Source of the DNA: Acidobacteriota bacterium
Lineage (GTDB): Bacteria; Acidobacteriota; Terriglobia; Terriglobales; Acidobacteriaceae
DNA: 64,000 nucleotides
Direction of reading: 5' to 3'
Assembly: GCA_013289685.1 (NCBI GenBank)
Contig: JABCZL010000013.1
Span: 124,001-188,000 of the forward strand
Below are positions 18,463-27,948 of the stretch, piece after piece (within the stretch, counting starts at the first letter, position 1; every line of letters begins with the position of its first letter). Under the pieces are notes generated by a model. It was not told the DNA's origin, did no database searches, and saw only the letters and a list, made by a program, of their open reading frames with translations. The position numbers and the translations under genes were made by a program.

Positions 18463-21080
18463 TGTGTTGGAGGTGCCGGATGATTCATAGCCCCGCCCAA
18501 AAACATCTGCGGCAGGAACGGCCCATTATGACCCATGGTTAACAGAGTTCCCAGATCAAAGCCCATGAATCCGGTGTTGCTGGCAACCACGATCCGGTCG
18601 GACTCGCCGTAGGCATAAATCAATCCCGGCGCCGAGTTCGCCGTGAGCGCGTCCACCGACTGCTGCTGCTGCCGGGTCAGCGCCCCGCTGGCTTTCAGTT
18701 GTTCGGCGAGCGGACCCACCACCGGCCCGATGTTGTGATAGAAGATTGCCGAAAAATTCGTATACCCATCGTTCGGCAAAAGTGCCTGAAAGCTCGCCGA
18801 ATGCGCCAGCGTGTATCCCGCCTCACGCGATTGAATGGCCCGCGAGATCGTGCCCATATCCGGCGCGGCAATCAGGTAACTGTCGACAAACGTATAGTCA
18901 ATTTCCGAATTCGGCTCATTCGGACTGCTGATCACAAAGTAAGTCCGCGATCCAACCTGCCGCTGCGTCAACTGCATGCTATGCGAGGGCAGATTGTGCC
19001 CTTGCTCGTTGGCTTCCCGGTTGAAACTATCCACCATTTTCGCAATCGTCGACTGCAGCGTCGTCGGATCGTACACCTCGAAAATCAGCTTCCATCGCGG
19101 TGTTGGGATCATCGGTCCGTCAAACGCCATCGTGACCTCGCCCCCCAGGGGCGCCGCCAGATCGTTCAGCACGTTCACGCCGGTCTTGGACTCGAATTCG
19201 GCCAGGTGTTGCGCGAACTGCGCATCGCCGCTCCCCATCATCTTGAACATCTCTTCCATGATGCTTCGCGGATTCCTGATTACCGCCGAGGTCACCATAC
19301 TAGCGTTCGGTGAAACAAATTCCAGCGATCCCATCGACGCCGGTGCCGCCAGCCACGACGCCACGCCTTGCCGTTCCGAAGCGAACGTCAAGTCGGCATG
19401 GCTTTCGCTCTTGCCGCCAACCTCTCGATGTTCCATGGTCAGGTATCGCACGTCCCCTATCCCCGGCGGCAGTTCGTGGCTCCTGCCACTAGCTTCTACG
19501 TTCTGCACGACAATTTGTTCCATGTCGGCGCAGAAAATCCACTCCGCCCCTTGCTCGTAAGAGCGGGCAATCTGCTGGTAGAACGGCGTTTGGGCAAATT
19601 GACCAGTGCCGCCCTGTTTTATGCGTGCCGCCGTACGCTGCAGTTCCGGCAGATCGGGACTGGCCATCATCAGATCGTTGCTGACATAGACCAGCAGCGG
19701 CTTGCCGGGCGCTGGCGTCGCCGTCGTAGGGTTCGGGATCGTCTGCAGAGCAGTCTGCGTTTGCAGAAAAGTCTCCAGCCCGCCCTGCTTCACTTTCGCC
19801 AGGATGACCGGCGCCGAATATTCGGTTCCGTTCTTCGCCACCGCAAACACGATCTCATCGCCCAGATAGCTGCTGAACGTCTTCACCTGATTCAGCACAT
19901 CTTCCAGCTTCGGACCGTTCCCTTTTTGCTGCTGCTTCCACCAGTCGCGCAGCGCCGGACTCTGCTTCAGCCGGTCTTCGAACAGCCGGCTCGCCTCTCC
20001 GATCGTGTTCGTAAGATTAGGGATCGCCGCATAGACCACAGTGTGATCGGGCACATACGGCAGGAGCTCGGAGCTGTAGCGCAATCCCGGCCCCGGAATC
20101 GCCGCAAACTGTTTCTGCAGCACCGCGAAGTCGCCGAGTAGGGCGAGATATTTTGCAGAATTCTTGCTCCACGCGATCTCGTTCTGGATGGGAACTTTCG
20201 AGACGCCACTGGAAGTCGCCTCGTCCCCGGCGCGCAGGTCGGTCGCGCTTCCTCCAAAATCGGCCCGCACCACGCCTTCGATCACCGCCACGCGCGACCC
20301 CTTCGTCCCGTGGTTCACGGAAAAAATCGTGCCCTTCACCGAGACCAGGCCATCGTCCGTCGCGACATACAGGCGGCCCGTGCGCTGCTTGGCTGCCTGC
20401 ACGATCACTTGCCCGCCTTCCAGTTGAATCGTCGTACCCCTCCATGCCCGCGATACGGAAAGATCCGAGCGCTCGCCCATCTCGACCAGAGATCCGTCGA
20501 GCAGTCGCACCACCGCCGTCGATCCTTTCGCCGTGCGGACCTCCTCGCCGTTTCTGATCTCATAGCCCGCGGGAATCAGCCGCGCATCCGCGCCCGACCC
20601 GGTATAGAGCGCGCCGTCCACGGTCTGCACGGAAGCGCGAACCACATGCTGCCCAGGAAGAATCCCGTCAGTGAACCCAACCACGACAATCGCCACAGCA
20701 AAAACCGCGGCTGCACCCATCGCCCAGCCCCATCCTGTCGAGCCCCAGGCCAGAGAACGGGGACGCTTTTTTTCAAATCGCAAAACGGTTTGCGGTTCCA
20801 CCGACCGCGCCCGTTCTACCGCGTGCCGGCACGCGACGCAGGCGTGCACATGATCCTCAAACAGCATCGCGCGCGCCGGCGCCAGCTGCTTTTCCAGATA
20901 TCCCGGGATCAGCGCCTGAAAATCCTCACAGGTTCGCAGAGTACGCGTGCTCAGGTCCGCCGTTGGGGCAGTTCCGGCAATCGACTTGAAGACTCGCTCG
21001 CCGGCCTGCGCGACAACCTGGTCGTCCACCTGTTCATTGCGAATTTCCGACAGCAAACGCTCAAACTTTTCATTTTTCAT
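18459..21080 (-). CDS. Zinc-finger / FecR / DUF3352-like membrane protein, probable sigma regulator
   Basis: This 873-residue protein has three parts. Residues 51-84 form a zf-HC2 zinc finger (C51, H77, C81, C84). A transmembrane helix at about 117-137 leads to a FecR-like beta domain at about 145-285 ([33 protein letters not shown]). The remaining roughly 580 residues resemble the DUF3352 type of secreted protein, with phrases such as [19 protein letters not shown]. It starts 22 bp after the sigma factor gene and its stop overlaps the ATPase start. The layout suggests a membrane-spanning anti-sigma factor with a large periplasmic sensor. No TonB receptor is adjacent, so a classical iron-siderophore FecR role is unlikely. 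Confidence 0.82.
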   Translation of the reverse strand: MKNEKFERLLSEIRNEQVDDQVVAQAGERVFKSIAGTAPTADLSTRTLRTCEDFQALIPGYLEKQLAPARAMLFEDHVHACVACRHAVERARSVEPQTVLRFEKKRPRSLAWGSTGWGWAMGAAAVFAVAIVVVGFTDGILPGQHVVRASVQTVDGALYTGSGADARLIPAGYEIRNGEEVRTAKGSTAVVRLLDGSLVEMGERSDLSVSRAWRGTTIQLEGGQVIVQAAKQRTGRLYVATDDGLVSVKGTIFSVNHGTKGSRVAVIEGVVRADFGGSATDLRAGDEATSSGVSKVPIQNEIAWSKNSAKYLALLGDFAVLQKQFAAIPGPGLRYSSELLPYVPDHTVVYAAIPNLTNTIGEASRLFEDRLKQSPALRDWWKQQQKGNGPKLEDVLNQVKTFSSYLGDEIVFAVAKNGTEYSAPVILAKVKQGGLETFLQTQTALQTIPNPTTATPAPGKPLLVYVSNDLMMASPDLPELQRTAARIKQGGTGQFAQTPFYQQIARSYEQGAEWIFCADMEQIVVQNVEASGRSHELPPGIGDVRYLTMEHREVGGKSESHADLTFASERQGVASWLAAPASMGSLEFVSPNASMVTSAVIRNPRSIMEEMFKMMGSGDAQFAQHLAEFESKTGVNVLNDLAAPLGGEVTMAFDGPMIPTPRWKLIFEVYDPTTLQSTIAKMVDSFNREANEQGHNLPSHSMQLTQRQVGSRTYFVISSPNEPNSEIDYTFVDSYLIAAPDMGTISRAIQSREAGYTLAHSASFQALLPNDGYTNFSAIFYHNIGPVVGPLAEQLKASGALTRQQQQSVDALTANSAPGLIYAYGESDRIVVASNTGFMGFDLGTLLTMGHNGPFLPQMFLGGAMNHPAPPTQ

Positions 21081-21102
21081 GGCTTGTCTCCCTATTTACG
21101 CC

Positions 21103-21627
21103 TTATGTACGCCTTAAAAGATATGCGTCCAGCTCCTTGCGAAGCTGCTGCCGAGTGCGATGGACGATAACCGCCACCGACACCAGTGAAATGCCTAGCA
21201 TTCGCGCAATCTGTGGATTGCTGAATCCTTCAATAAATCGCAATACAAAAATTTCCGCCGGACGCGGCTTCAGTTGGGCCATCGCCCGCCCCAGCGCCTG
21301 CCGCAATTCCCGGGGATCCTCGTGCGCAGGTTCCGCAGGCAAGTCCGGAAGCTCCACCGTGCGATCCGTTTGTCGCGACCGCATCACATCCAGGGCCGCA
21401 TTGATCGCCGCCCGGCGCAGATAGCTTTCTTCGTTCTCCAGCGCATCCGCGCTCGTACTCCTGCGGAACAGCCGCAGAAACACCGTCTGCGACACGTCCT
21501 CGGCATCCGCGGCATTGCCCGTGATCCGGTACGCCGTGCGGAAAACCAGGCCGTGATTCGCCCGAAATACCCGCTCGAATTCGCTCGGGATTACGATTGC
21601 CAGTTCCTCTGCCAGTGCGCTTTGCAG
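21103..21627 (-). CDS. Sigma-70 family (ECF) sigma factor with probable CTG start
   Basis: The reading frame encodes a complete ECF sigma factor of about 174 residues. Region 2 is EFERVFRANHGLVFRTAYR followed by GNAADAEDVSQTVFLRLFR. Region 4 is LKPRPAEIFVLRFIEGFS followed by NPQIARMLGISLVSVAVIVHRTRQQL. No ATG is available in frame: two stops lie at 21649-21654, and the first GTG (21495) falls inside region 2, where it would delete about 44 essential residues. A CTG at 21625-21627 lies 6 nt after a strong GGGAGG site (21634-21639), so I chose it. This gene heads the minus-strand operon with the FecR-like protein and the ABC transporters. Confidence 0.8.
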   Translation of the reverse strand: MQSALAEELAIVIPSEFERVFRANHGLVFRTAYRITGNAADAEDVSQTVFLRLFRRSTSADALENEESYLRRAAINAALDVMRSRQTDRTVELPDLPAEPAHEDPRELRQALGRAMAQLKPRPAEIFVLRFIEGFSNPQIARMLGISLVSVAVIVHRTRQQLRKELDAYLLRRT

Positions 21628-21776
21628 GGTACGCCTCCCATTGCTCTTTCACTACTGAAGACGGGGGTGGGGACCAGTTATTACAATCCCGTCCGCTTTA
21701 ATTTTGAGCGAGTCGTCTCTGCAGCCCGGCCCACTACCTGTATCATATTTGGGTTTAACGGGTTAGCCGCACAATC

Positions 21777-22877
21777 ATGGCGAAACTGGGCATCAAGCCA
21801 AAACGCGAATGCATGTGGGATCTGGTCAGCCTGGGCGAGGTCATGCTCCGCCTCGACCCCGGCGACGAGCGTATTTCAACCACGCGCCACTTCCGCGCCT
21901 GGGAAGGTGGCGGCGAATACAACGTGGCTCGCGGTCTGAAACGCTGCTTTGGCATGGACACGGCGATCGTTACCGCGCTCGCCGACAATCCCATCGGCCG
22001 CCTCGTCGAAGATCTCATGCTGCAAGGCGGCGTCAGCCAGAAATATGTCCGCTGGACGCCGTATGACGGCGTCGGCCGCACCGCGCGCAACGGCTTGAAC
22101 TTCACCGAACGCGGTTTCGGCATTCGCGCCGCGCTCGGTTGTTCGGATCGCGGACACACCGCCGTCTCTCAACTGAAGCCCGGCGAGATCGACTGGAACC
22201 AGATTTTTTCCAAAGACGGCGCCCGCTGGTTCCACACCGGAGGAATCTTCTGCGCCCTCTCCGAGACCACGCCCTTAGTCGCGCAGGAAGCCATGGAAGC
22301 CGCCAAGCGAGCCGGAACCGCAATTTCCTATGACTTGAACTATCGGGCTTCGCTCTGGAAATCGATCGGCGGAAAAGCGAAAGCGCAAGAAGTCAACCGC
22401 CGTCTCGCCCCGCTGGTCGATGTGATGCTCGGCAACGAAGAAGATTTCACCGCGGCGCTCGGTTTCCCGGTGTCCGGCCTCGATGAACAGCATTCCAAGC
22501 TAGAGTCGGCAGGCTTCAAGCAGATGATCGAAACCGTGGTGAAGGAATATCCCACGCTTGCAGTGCTCGCCACCACTCTGCGCCATGCCAAGACCGCCAC
22601 GGTGAATGATTGGGGAGCCCTGTGCTACGCCGATGGCAACTTTCATGAAGCGCCCGTGCGGGAGAACCTCGAAATCTACGACCGTGTCGGCGGAGGCGAT
22701 TCCTTTGCGTCAGGACTCATCTATGGATTTCTGTCAGAAAAAGACCCGCAGTGGTCGGTCGAATGCGGCGCCGCGCATGGCGCACTGGCCATGACCACTC
22801 CCGGAGACACCACCATGGCAACGCTCGCGGAGGTTCTGCAAGCCATGAAATCGCGAACCGCCCGCATCGAGCGCTAA
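21777..22877 (+). CDS. kdgK: 2-keto-3-deoxygluconate kinase (PfkB family)
   Basis: This 366-residue sugar kinase carries the PfkB N-terminal glycine region (EGGGEYNVARGLKR) and the C-terminal signature with the catalytic base, VGGGDSFASGLIYGF. It should phosphorylate 2-keto-3-deoxy-gluconate to KDPG in the cytoplasm. The KDPG aldolase gene follows after 18 bp, and uxaC and manD genes lie nearby, which supports KDG rather than ribose or fructose as substrate. It is longer than the usual 310-340 residues because of an insertion in the middle. The start is the ATG at 21777; an internal ATG at MWDLVSLGE is also possible. Confidence 0.88.
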   Translation: MAKLGIKPKRECMWDLVSLGEVMLRLDPGDERISTTRHFRAWEGGGEYNVARGLKRCFGMDTAIVTALADNPIGRLVEDLMLQGGVSQKYVRWTPYDGVGRTARNGLNFTERGFGIRAALGCSDRGHTAVSQLKPGEIDWNQIFSKDGARWFHTGGIFCALSETTPLVAQEAMEAAKRAGTAISYDLNYRASLWKSIGGKAKAQEVNRRLAPLVDVMLGNEEDFTAALGFPVSGLDEQHSKLESAGFKQMIETVVKEYPTLAVLATTLRHAKTATVNDWGALCYADGNFHEAPVRENLEIYDRVGGGDSFASGLIYGFLSEKDPQWSVECGAAHGALAMTTPGDTTMATLAEVLQAMKSRTARIER

Positions 22878-22895
22878 CCCGCGACAGGCACGAAC

Positions 22896-23567
22896 ATGAC
22901 GATTGACGAAGTAATTCGCAGGATCGAAGAAGTCGGAATCATTCCCGTAGTCCGCGCGGCCAGCGTCGATGAGGCAACCCGCGCGGTCGAAGCCATCTGC
23001 GCCGGCGGTATTCCCGTGGTCGAAATCACCATGACCGTCCCCAATGCCGTGTCGGTCATTCGAGAGGTCGCGAAGCAGCACGGTGCTAATGCCCTCATCG
23101 GCGCCGGCACCGTCACCACCGCCGAACAAGCCGAATCTTGCATTCGCGCCGGAGCCGAGTTCCTCGTGAGCCCAGGGTTGTCAGTGCCTGCGATGTCGGT
23201 CGCACGGGCCTCCGGGAAACTCGCGATCCCCGGGGCGCTCACTCCCACCGAATTGATGAACGCCCACGACCATGGCGCGCGCCTGGTCAAGATTTTTCCC
23301 TGCGGCAATGTCGGCGGACCCAAGTATTTGCGCTCGCTCAAAGCTCCCTTTCCGAAGGCCGAACTGATTCCAACCGGAGGCGTCAACGCTGCCAACGCCG
23401 CAGAGTTCATTGCTGCCGGTGCGTTTGCTCTGGGAGTCGGCGCGGATCTGGTCGACGTCACAGCCTTGCGCGAAGGCAATCTGCAGAAGATCAGTTCGGC
23501 GGCGCAGGAGTTGGTACAAGCCGTTATCGCAGCGCGGGCAGCGCTCCGTGAGAAGAAGGCGCGCTAG
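22896..23567 (+). CDS. eda: KDPG/KHG aldolase
   Basis: This 223-residue class I aldolase has the conserved GGIPVVEITMTVP strand with its catalytic Glu, GAGTVTTAEQ, and the Schiff-base lysine in ARLVKIFPCGNVGG, followed by PTGGVN. It splits 2-keto-3-deoxy-6-phosphogluconate into pyruvate and glyceraldehyde-3-phosphate. Length and motifs are normal. It is transcribed with kdgK (18-bp gap) and completes the lower part of the hexuronate route encoded here. Confidence 0.93.
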   Translation: MTIDEVIRRIEEVGIIPVVRAASVDEATRAVEAICAGGIPVVEITMTVPNAVSVIREVAKQHGANALIGAGTVTTAEQAESCIRAGAEFLVSPGLSVPAMSVARASGKLAIPGALTPTELMNAHDHGARLVKIFPCGNVGGPKYLRSLKAPFPKAELIPTGGVNAANAAEFIAAGAFALGVGADLVDVTALREGNLQKISSAAQELVQAVIAARAALREKKAR

Positions 23568-23590
23568 CTTCCCGCGAATCTGAAATTCAC

Positions 23591-24367
23591 TTACTGATTC
23601 ACGCCGCTGGCAAGCACGCCGCCATCGACCGGCAGAACCACGCCAGTTACAAAACTAGCCGCGTCAGATGCCAGGAAAACTGCCGCGCCCACCAGTTCGT
23701 CGAGTTCGCCAAAGCGCTTCATGGGAGTTCGCATCAGTACTTCGTTCCCGCGGCCTGTCCCCACCAGTAGTTTCTCGCTGAGCGGTGTGCGGAAATATCC
23801 CGGAGCAATCGCATTCACGCAAATTCCATGCTTGGCCCATTCGATTGCCAGAGATTTCGTCAACGACGCCAGCCCCGACTTGCTCGCCGAGTACGCCGCC
23901 ACTTCGAACAGTGCCAGAAATGATCCCATCGAGGCGATGTTGATGATCCGCCCGTACTTCCGCTCAATCATGTGACGTCCGAAAACCTGGCACGATCGCA
24001 ACGTGCCCGTCAGATTCGTGTCCATGATCCGGTTCCAATCCGCTTCCGGAAAATCCAGCGTCGGAGCGCGTTTCGTAATCCCAGCGGCGTTGACCAGGAT
24101 GTCGACTTTCCCAAACGTCTCAACACAATCCTTCAGCAGCGTCTCCAGCGACTCACGATCGTCCACATCGCAAGTCACGCGCAACGACCGCCGTCCGCGC
24201 GATTCAATCTCGTCCGCCAGCGCTTTCACCAACTCGATGCGCCGGGCACTCGCCACCACATCGGCGCCGCCCTGCGCCAGGCCAAGCGCAATCGTCTTGC
24301 CAATCCCAGAACTTCCCCCAACCACCACGGCCACCTTACCGTCGAGATCCAGCTGCTTGTAACCCAT
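23591..24367 (-). CDS. SDR-family oxidoreductase, probable fructuronate/5-keto-sugar reductase
   Basis: This short-chain dehydrogenase of 258 residues has the cofactor motif GGSSGIGK, the NAAG strand (LVNAAGIT), the catalytic Ser and the YSASKSG motif. It resembles gluconate 5-dehydrogenase and KduD enzymes. The cluster has uxaC and manD but no recognisable uxuB, so this SDR is the best candidate for the reduction of D-fructuronate to D-mannonate. That assignment is by gap-filling, not by sequence. I chose the ATG at 24367, since the product then begins MGYKQLDLDGK; an in-frame ATG at 24382 is also possible. It is convergent with eda. Confidence 0.82.
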   Translation of the reverse strand: MGYKQLDLDGKVAVVVGGSSGIGKTIALGLAQGGADVVASARRIELVKALADEIESRGRRSLRVTCDVDDRESLETLLKDCVETFGKVDILVNAAGITKRAPTLDFPEADWNRIMDTNLTGTLRSCQVFGRHMIERKYGRIINIASMGSFLALFEVAAYSASKSGLASLTKSLAIEWAKHGICVNAIAPGYFRTPLSEKLLVGTGRGNEVLMRTPMKRFGELDELVGAAVFLASDAASFVTGVVLPVDGGVLASGVNQ

Positions 24368-24421
24368 ATCTCCTCGAATCATCTTCCAAGATATCGCCCG
24401 CGCGCCGTCACCAGCTAAACC

Positions 24422-25630
24422 TCACCAGTTAAACATGGTCCCGTCGAGTTTCCGGTTCACCGGCAGATAAGCCCGCTCGTACGGAAACTTCTCCGCGAGC
24501 TTCTCGTCGTAGTCGACGCCCAGTCCCGGCGCTTCGCCCGGATGCAAATACCCGCTCTTGAACGAGTACGCGTGTGGGAACACCTCATCGGTTTCCTTGG
24601 TGTGCCGCATATATTCCTGGATTCCGAAATTGTTGACGGAAATATCGAAGTGCAACGCCGCCGCCATTGCCACCGGAGACAAATCCGTCGCGCCGTGGCA
24701 CCCCGTACGCACATGATAAATCTCAGCCAGCGCTGCGATCTTCTTCAGATGCGTCAAGCCACCACCGTGCACCACCGTCATGCGCAGGTAGTCGATCAGC
24801 TGCTCCTGAATCAGAATATGGGCATCCCAAACGGAATTGAAGACCTCGCCCACAGCCAGCGGTATGGTCGTATGCTGCCGAATGATGCGGAAGCCCTCCT
24901 GCAATTCCGCCGTGACCGCGTCCTCCAGCCAGAACAGGTGATAAGGCTCCAAACTCTTTCCCAGCCGTGCCGCTTCAATCGGAGTCAGCCTGTGATGAAC
25001 ATCGTGCAGCAGATGAAGGTCGTCCCCAAACTTCAGGCGCAAAGCCTCGAATAGCTTGGGCACATGCAGAAGATATTTCTCGGTCGACCACGCATTTTCG
25101 GGCGGCAAGCCCTTCTCCGCCGGCTCATAGTACAGCTTGTCCTTGGCCACGCCATAGGTGGATGGCAGGCCCGGAATCCCGCTCTGTGCGCGAATCGCCA
25201 GATAGCCCAGCTCTTTATACCTCGCGACCTCCTCCGCCGTCTCCTCGATGTCGCGCCCATTCGCGTGCCCGTACACCATCACCCCGGTTCGGCTCTGCCC
25301 TCCGAGCAGGTTGTAGACGGGCGTCTTCAGCGCTTTGCCCTTGATGTCCCACAACGCCATGTCGACCGCCGCGATCGCCGTCATGGTCACGGGCCCGCGC
25401 CGCCAGTACGCGCCCCGATACAGGTATTGCCACACATCTTCCGTCTGGAAGGGATCGCGTCCAATGAGGCACGGAATCAGGTGATCGCTCAAATACGATG
25501 CGACCGCTAACTCCCGCCCGTTCAGAGTCGCATCCCCCAACCCGTGAATGCCCTCGTCAGTCGAAATCTTCAAAGTAACGAAGTTCCGCCCCGGGCAGCT
25601 GACGAGGACTTTTGCTCCCGTGATCTTCAA
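24422..25630 (-). CDS. manD: D-mannonate dehydratase, enolase superfamily (ManD/RspA group)
   Basis: With a TTG start at 25630 (GGGAG upstream) the protein is 402 residues, the normal ManD length, beginning [21 protein letters not shown]. In this numbering the known ManD residues fall exactly in place: metal ligands Asp210, Glu236 and Glu262, catalytic Arg147, Tyr159 and His212, and the C-terminal Asn-Trp. Ala314 in CHGATDLSP, rather than Pro, fits the more active mannonate-specific enzymes as I recall them. It dehydrates mannonate to KDG. An upstream in-frame extension to 25693 runs into a palindromic repeat and is rejected. Confidence 0.92.
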   Translation of the reverse strand: MKITGAKVLVSCPGRNFVTLKISTDEGIHGLGDATLNGRELAVASYLSDHLIPCLIGRDPFQTEDVWQYLYRGAYWRRGPVTMTAIAAVDMALWDIKGKALKTPVYNLLGGQSRTGVMVYGHANGRDIEETAEEVARYKELGYLAIRAQSGIPGLPSTYGVAKDKLYYEPAEKGLPPENAWSTEKYLLHVPKLFEALRLKFGDDLHLLHDVHHRLTPIEAARLGKSLEPYHLFWLEDAVTAELQEGFRIIRQHTTIPLAVGEVFNSVWDAHILIQEQLIDYLRMTVVHGGGLTHLKKIAALAEIYHVRTGCHGATDLSPVAMAAALHFDISVNNFGIQEYMRHTKETDEVFPHAYSFKSGYLHPGEAPGLGVDYDEKLAEKFPYERAYLPVNRKLDGTMFNW

Positions 25631-25655
25631 CGTGTGAACTCCCTGTAATCCTTCT

Positions 25656-25706
25656 GTAGAGACGTAGCTTGCTACGCCACGGAGCCGTTGCAAGCAACGT
25701 CTCTAC
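25656..25706. repeat. Double-palindrome repeat element
   Basis: The left arm GTAGAGACGTAGCTTGC (25656-25672) and the reverse complement of the right arm (25690-25706) agree at 16 of 17 positions. Each arm is also a hairpin on its own: CGTAGC-TT-GCTACG, and CGTTGC-AA-GCAACG on the right. This nested layout resembles REP/BIME elements. It lies between manD and the upstream MFS gene on the minus strand. A decayed half copy is found at 43805-43827. Confidence 0.7.
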
Positions 25707-25727
25707 GCATCGAGTGTAACGAAACGA

Positions 25728-27035
25728 TCAGATTCGGCGCACCAACCCTCGCTCCGTCGCCTCGTTGTTGCGCAGGAGCATCAACACCAGAATCATCCCC
25801 ACCAGCGGAACCAGCCCCGCCATAATCACGATGGGATCGAAGGAATGCGTGCCCGTCGCCTGACGAGCGTCGGAAACATGGCCAATCAATTTGAACGCAA
25901 CAATCGTCCCAATGCCCGCTCCCGTCCCGCTCAGCCCGCTGACTGAGGCCACTGACTCGCTGCCGAACAGGTCCGACGGCAAGGTGTTCGCCATGGTGGT
26001 GAATCCGGCGTAAGTAAACGTGACCACCGCAAACAGAAATGCAATCAGGTACAAGTTGGTCGTGAAGATAGTCAGGATTATCAGCGTCATTCCGATCCCA
26101 CCATAAACAATCGGCGCCTTGCGCGCGGCGCCCAGCGACCATCCGCGCTTGATCAGAGAACCCGAGACCCATCCGGCGAAAAAGCTCCCCACATCGGCGG
26201 CGATGAACGGAATCCACACTGCGATCAATCCGCTCTTGAGCTCAATCCCTTTCGCGACCAAATAAATCGGGAACCATTCCGTAATAAAGAAAAAGACGGG
26301 GTCGGTGAACGCCCTGGCGATGATGGTTCCCCAAGTCTGCGGGAGGTTCAAAAGATCGCTCCAGCGGGGACGCTGCTTGCCTACTTGCGGCGCATCCGAT
26401 ACGCTCTTGTCCGCCACGATCATGGCCAGCTCAGCCTGGCTGATTCGGCTGTGCTCCTTCGGCGGATAGTACAGCCATCGCCACGCAATCAGCCACAAAA
26501 AGCCCAGCGTGCCCGGAACCATGAACGCGGGCCGCCATCCCCAGCGGAAATAAATCCACAGCACAATGAAAGGCGCAACCGCCCCGCCGATCGACGAACC
26601 GCTGTCGAACAGCGCCGTCGCCAACGCGCGCTCGCGTTCCGGAAACCATTCCGACACCGCTTTGGTGGCGGCGGGCCAGTTGGCCGATTCGCCTGTGCCC
26701 AGCAAAAACCGAAACGTGGCGAAGCTGTAGAAGCCAGCGGCCAGCGAAGTGAGCATTGAGATCGCCGAATACCAGATCACCGACATCGTCAGGCCACGCC
26801 GCGTGCCAATGCGATCCATGAGACTGCCGAAGCCCGTCTGTCCAATGGAATACGCCACCCGGAACGCGATCGCGATATTCGCATAGTCGGAATTCGTCCA
26901 GTGATATTCGAGCTTGAGATAGGGGGCGAGAAGAGAAAACGTCTGGCGGTCGATGTAGTTAATCACCGTGGACGCGAACAGCAGCCCGCCAATCCACCAA
27001 CGTAACGACGGGATCGGCTTGCGGGCGCTCGCCAT
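25728..27035 (-). CDS. MFS transporter, hexuronate/ACS family
   Basis: This 435-residue carrier has about 12 transmembrane helices. It includes the anion:cation symporter family signature NYIDRQTFSLLAPYL at the end of helix 1 and GTGESANWPAATKAVSEWFPERERALATALF in the helix 4-5 loop. These motifs match ExuT/GudP-like uptake systems for hexuronates, galactarate and related acids. It lies between manD and the NagB-like gene on the minus strand, so uptake of glucuronate or galacturonate is likely. The exact substrate cannot be read from sequence. Confidence 0.88.
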   Translation of the reverse strand: MASARKPIPSLRWWIGGLLFASTVINYIDRQTFSLLAPYLKLEYHWTNSDYANIAIAFRVAYSIGQTGFGSLMDRIGTRRGLTMSVIWYSAISMLTSLAAGFYSFATFRFLLGTGESANWPAATKAVSEWFPERERALATALFDSGSSIGGAVAPFIVLWIYFRWGWRPAFMVPGTLGFLWLIAWRWLYYPPKEHSRISQAELAMIVADKSVSDAPQVGKQRPRWSDLLNLPQTWGTIIARAFTDPVFFFITEWFPIYLVAKGIELKSGLIAVWIPFIAADVGSFFAGWVSGSLIKRGWSLGAARKAPIVYGGIGMTLIILTIFTTNLYLIAFLFAVVTFTYAGFTTMANTLPSDLFGSESVASVSGLSGTGAGIGTIVAFKLIGHVSDARQATGTHSFDPIVIMAGLVPLVGMILVLMLLRNNEATERGLVRRI

Positions 27036-27055
27036 TTCGGTGGAAGCTCAGTCGT

Positions 27056-27871
27056 TTACGAACTCACCATCACCTGCGACTCTTGAGCCAGAGCGCTCTG
27101 CAGCGCCGGACTCAGCAGCGAGGCCGACTCGGTGTCCAGATAGATAGTCGCATTCGAATGCCTGCGCAGAATAGACGCTGGCGCCATGGGAGTGATTTCT
27201 CCTTCCAGGCACGCCTTCACCGCAGTTGCCTTGCGCTTGTCGGGAACAACCACCACGATTTCCCTGGCCTTGAGAATCTGGCGTGGCGACATCGAGATCG
27301 CGCGCCTGGGCACTTGCGAAATATCGGCGAACCATCCCTCGCCCACCTGCTGCTGGCGGCAAGGCTCGTCCAGGTTAACGATGATGTAAGGATCTTCGGT
27401 AGTGAAATCCGCGGGCGGATCGTTGAACGCGATGTGCCCATTCTCTCCGATCCCAACGAATGCAATGTCAATCGGAGCCGATGCTAACTCCTTACCGACC
27501 TCACGAATCACGGCAGCCGGATCAGCGGCATCGCCCTCGATCCAGTGAAAATTGACGATTCCAGTCTTGCTCACCAACCGCTCCCTCAGGAACTTGCGGA
27601 AACTAGCTGGATGCGTGACCGGCAGGCCTATGTACTCGTCAAGGTGAAAAGCCTCGACCTTTGTCCAATCGATCTTAGGCCAATCATTTTTAACCCAGTC
27701 AACGCCCGGCGCCTTCGTCAGTGCATCCAGAAACTCGAATTGCGACGCCCCGGTGGCAGCGATGATCCGCGCTCGGCCCCGCTCCGTGATCGCGCGCCGA
27801 ATCGAGCCCGCAGCCTGTTCCGCCGCAGCCCGGCTCAACGACACTTTGTCTGGAAACACTTTGAGCAGCAT
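27056..27871 (-). CDS. Glucosamine-6-phosphate deaminase-like isomerase (NagB family)
   Basis: This 271-residue protein has the NagB-type core: [13 protein letters not shown] (phosphate loop), [22 protein letters not shown] with the catalytic Asp/Glu region, and [16 protein letters not shown] with the GxGxxGHIAFN signature. It should interconvert an amino-sugar or keto-sugar phosphate. Its place between two hexuronate transporters is unusual for nagB, and no nagA lies near, so the true substrate may differ. I chose the ATG giving MLLKVFPDK; an ATG three codons upstream is also possible. It is about 20 bp upstream of the MFS gene on the same strand. Confidence 0.82.
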   Translation of the reverse strand: MLLKVFPDKVSLSRAAAEQAAGSIRRAITERGRARIIAATGASQFEFLDALTKAPGVDWVKNDWPKIDWTKVEAFHLDEYIGLPVTHPASFRKFLRERLVSKTGIVNFHWIEGDAADPAAVIREVGKELASAPIDIAFVGIGENGHIAFNDPPADFTTEDPYIIVNLDEPCRQQQVGEGWFADISQVPRRAISMSPRQILKAREIVVVVPDKRKATAVKACLEGEITPMAPASILRRHSNATIYLDTESASLLSPALQSALAQESQVMVSS

Positions 27872-27948
27872 AGGGAACACATCACGTGTGCGCGAAGAGC
27901 ACTCCTCGCGGAGCCGGGAAATTATACAAAAGCCCGATCAAGAGCGAA

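Noticed and set aside
18459..21627. FecI/FecR iron-uptake circuit.
   Set aside because: No TonB-dependent receptor is adjacent, and the downstream genes are ABC exporters.
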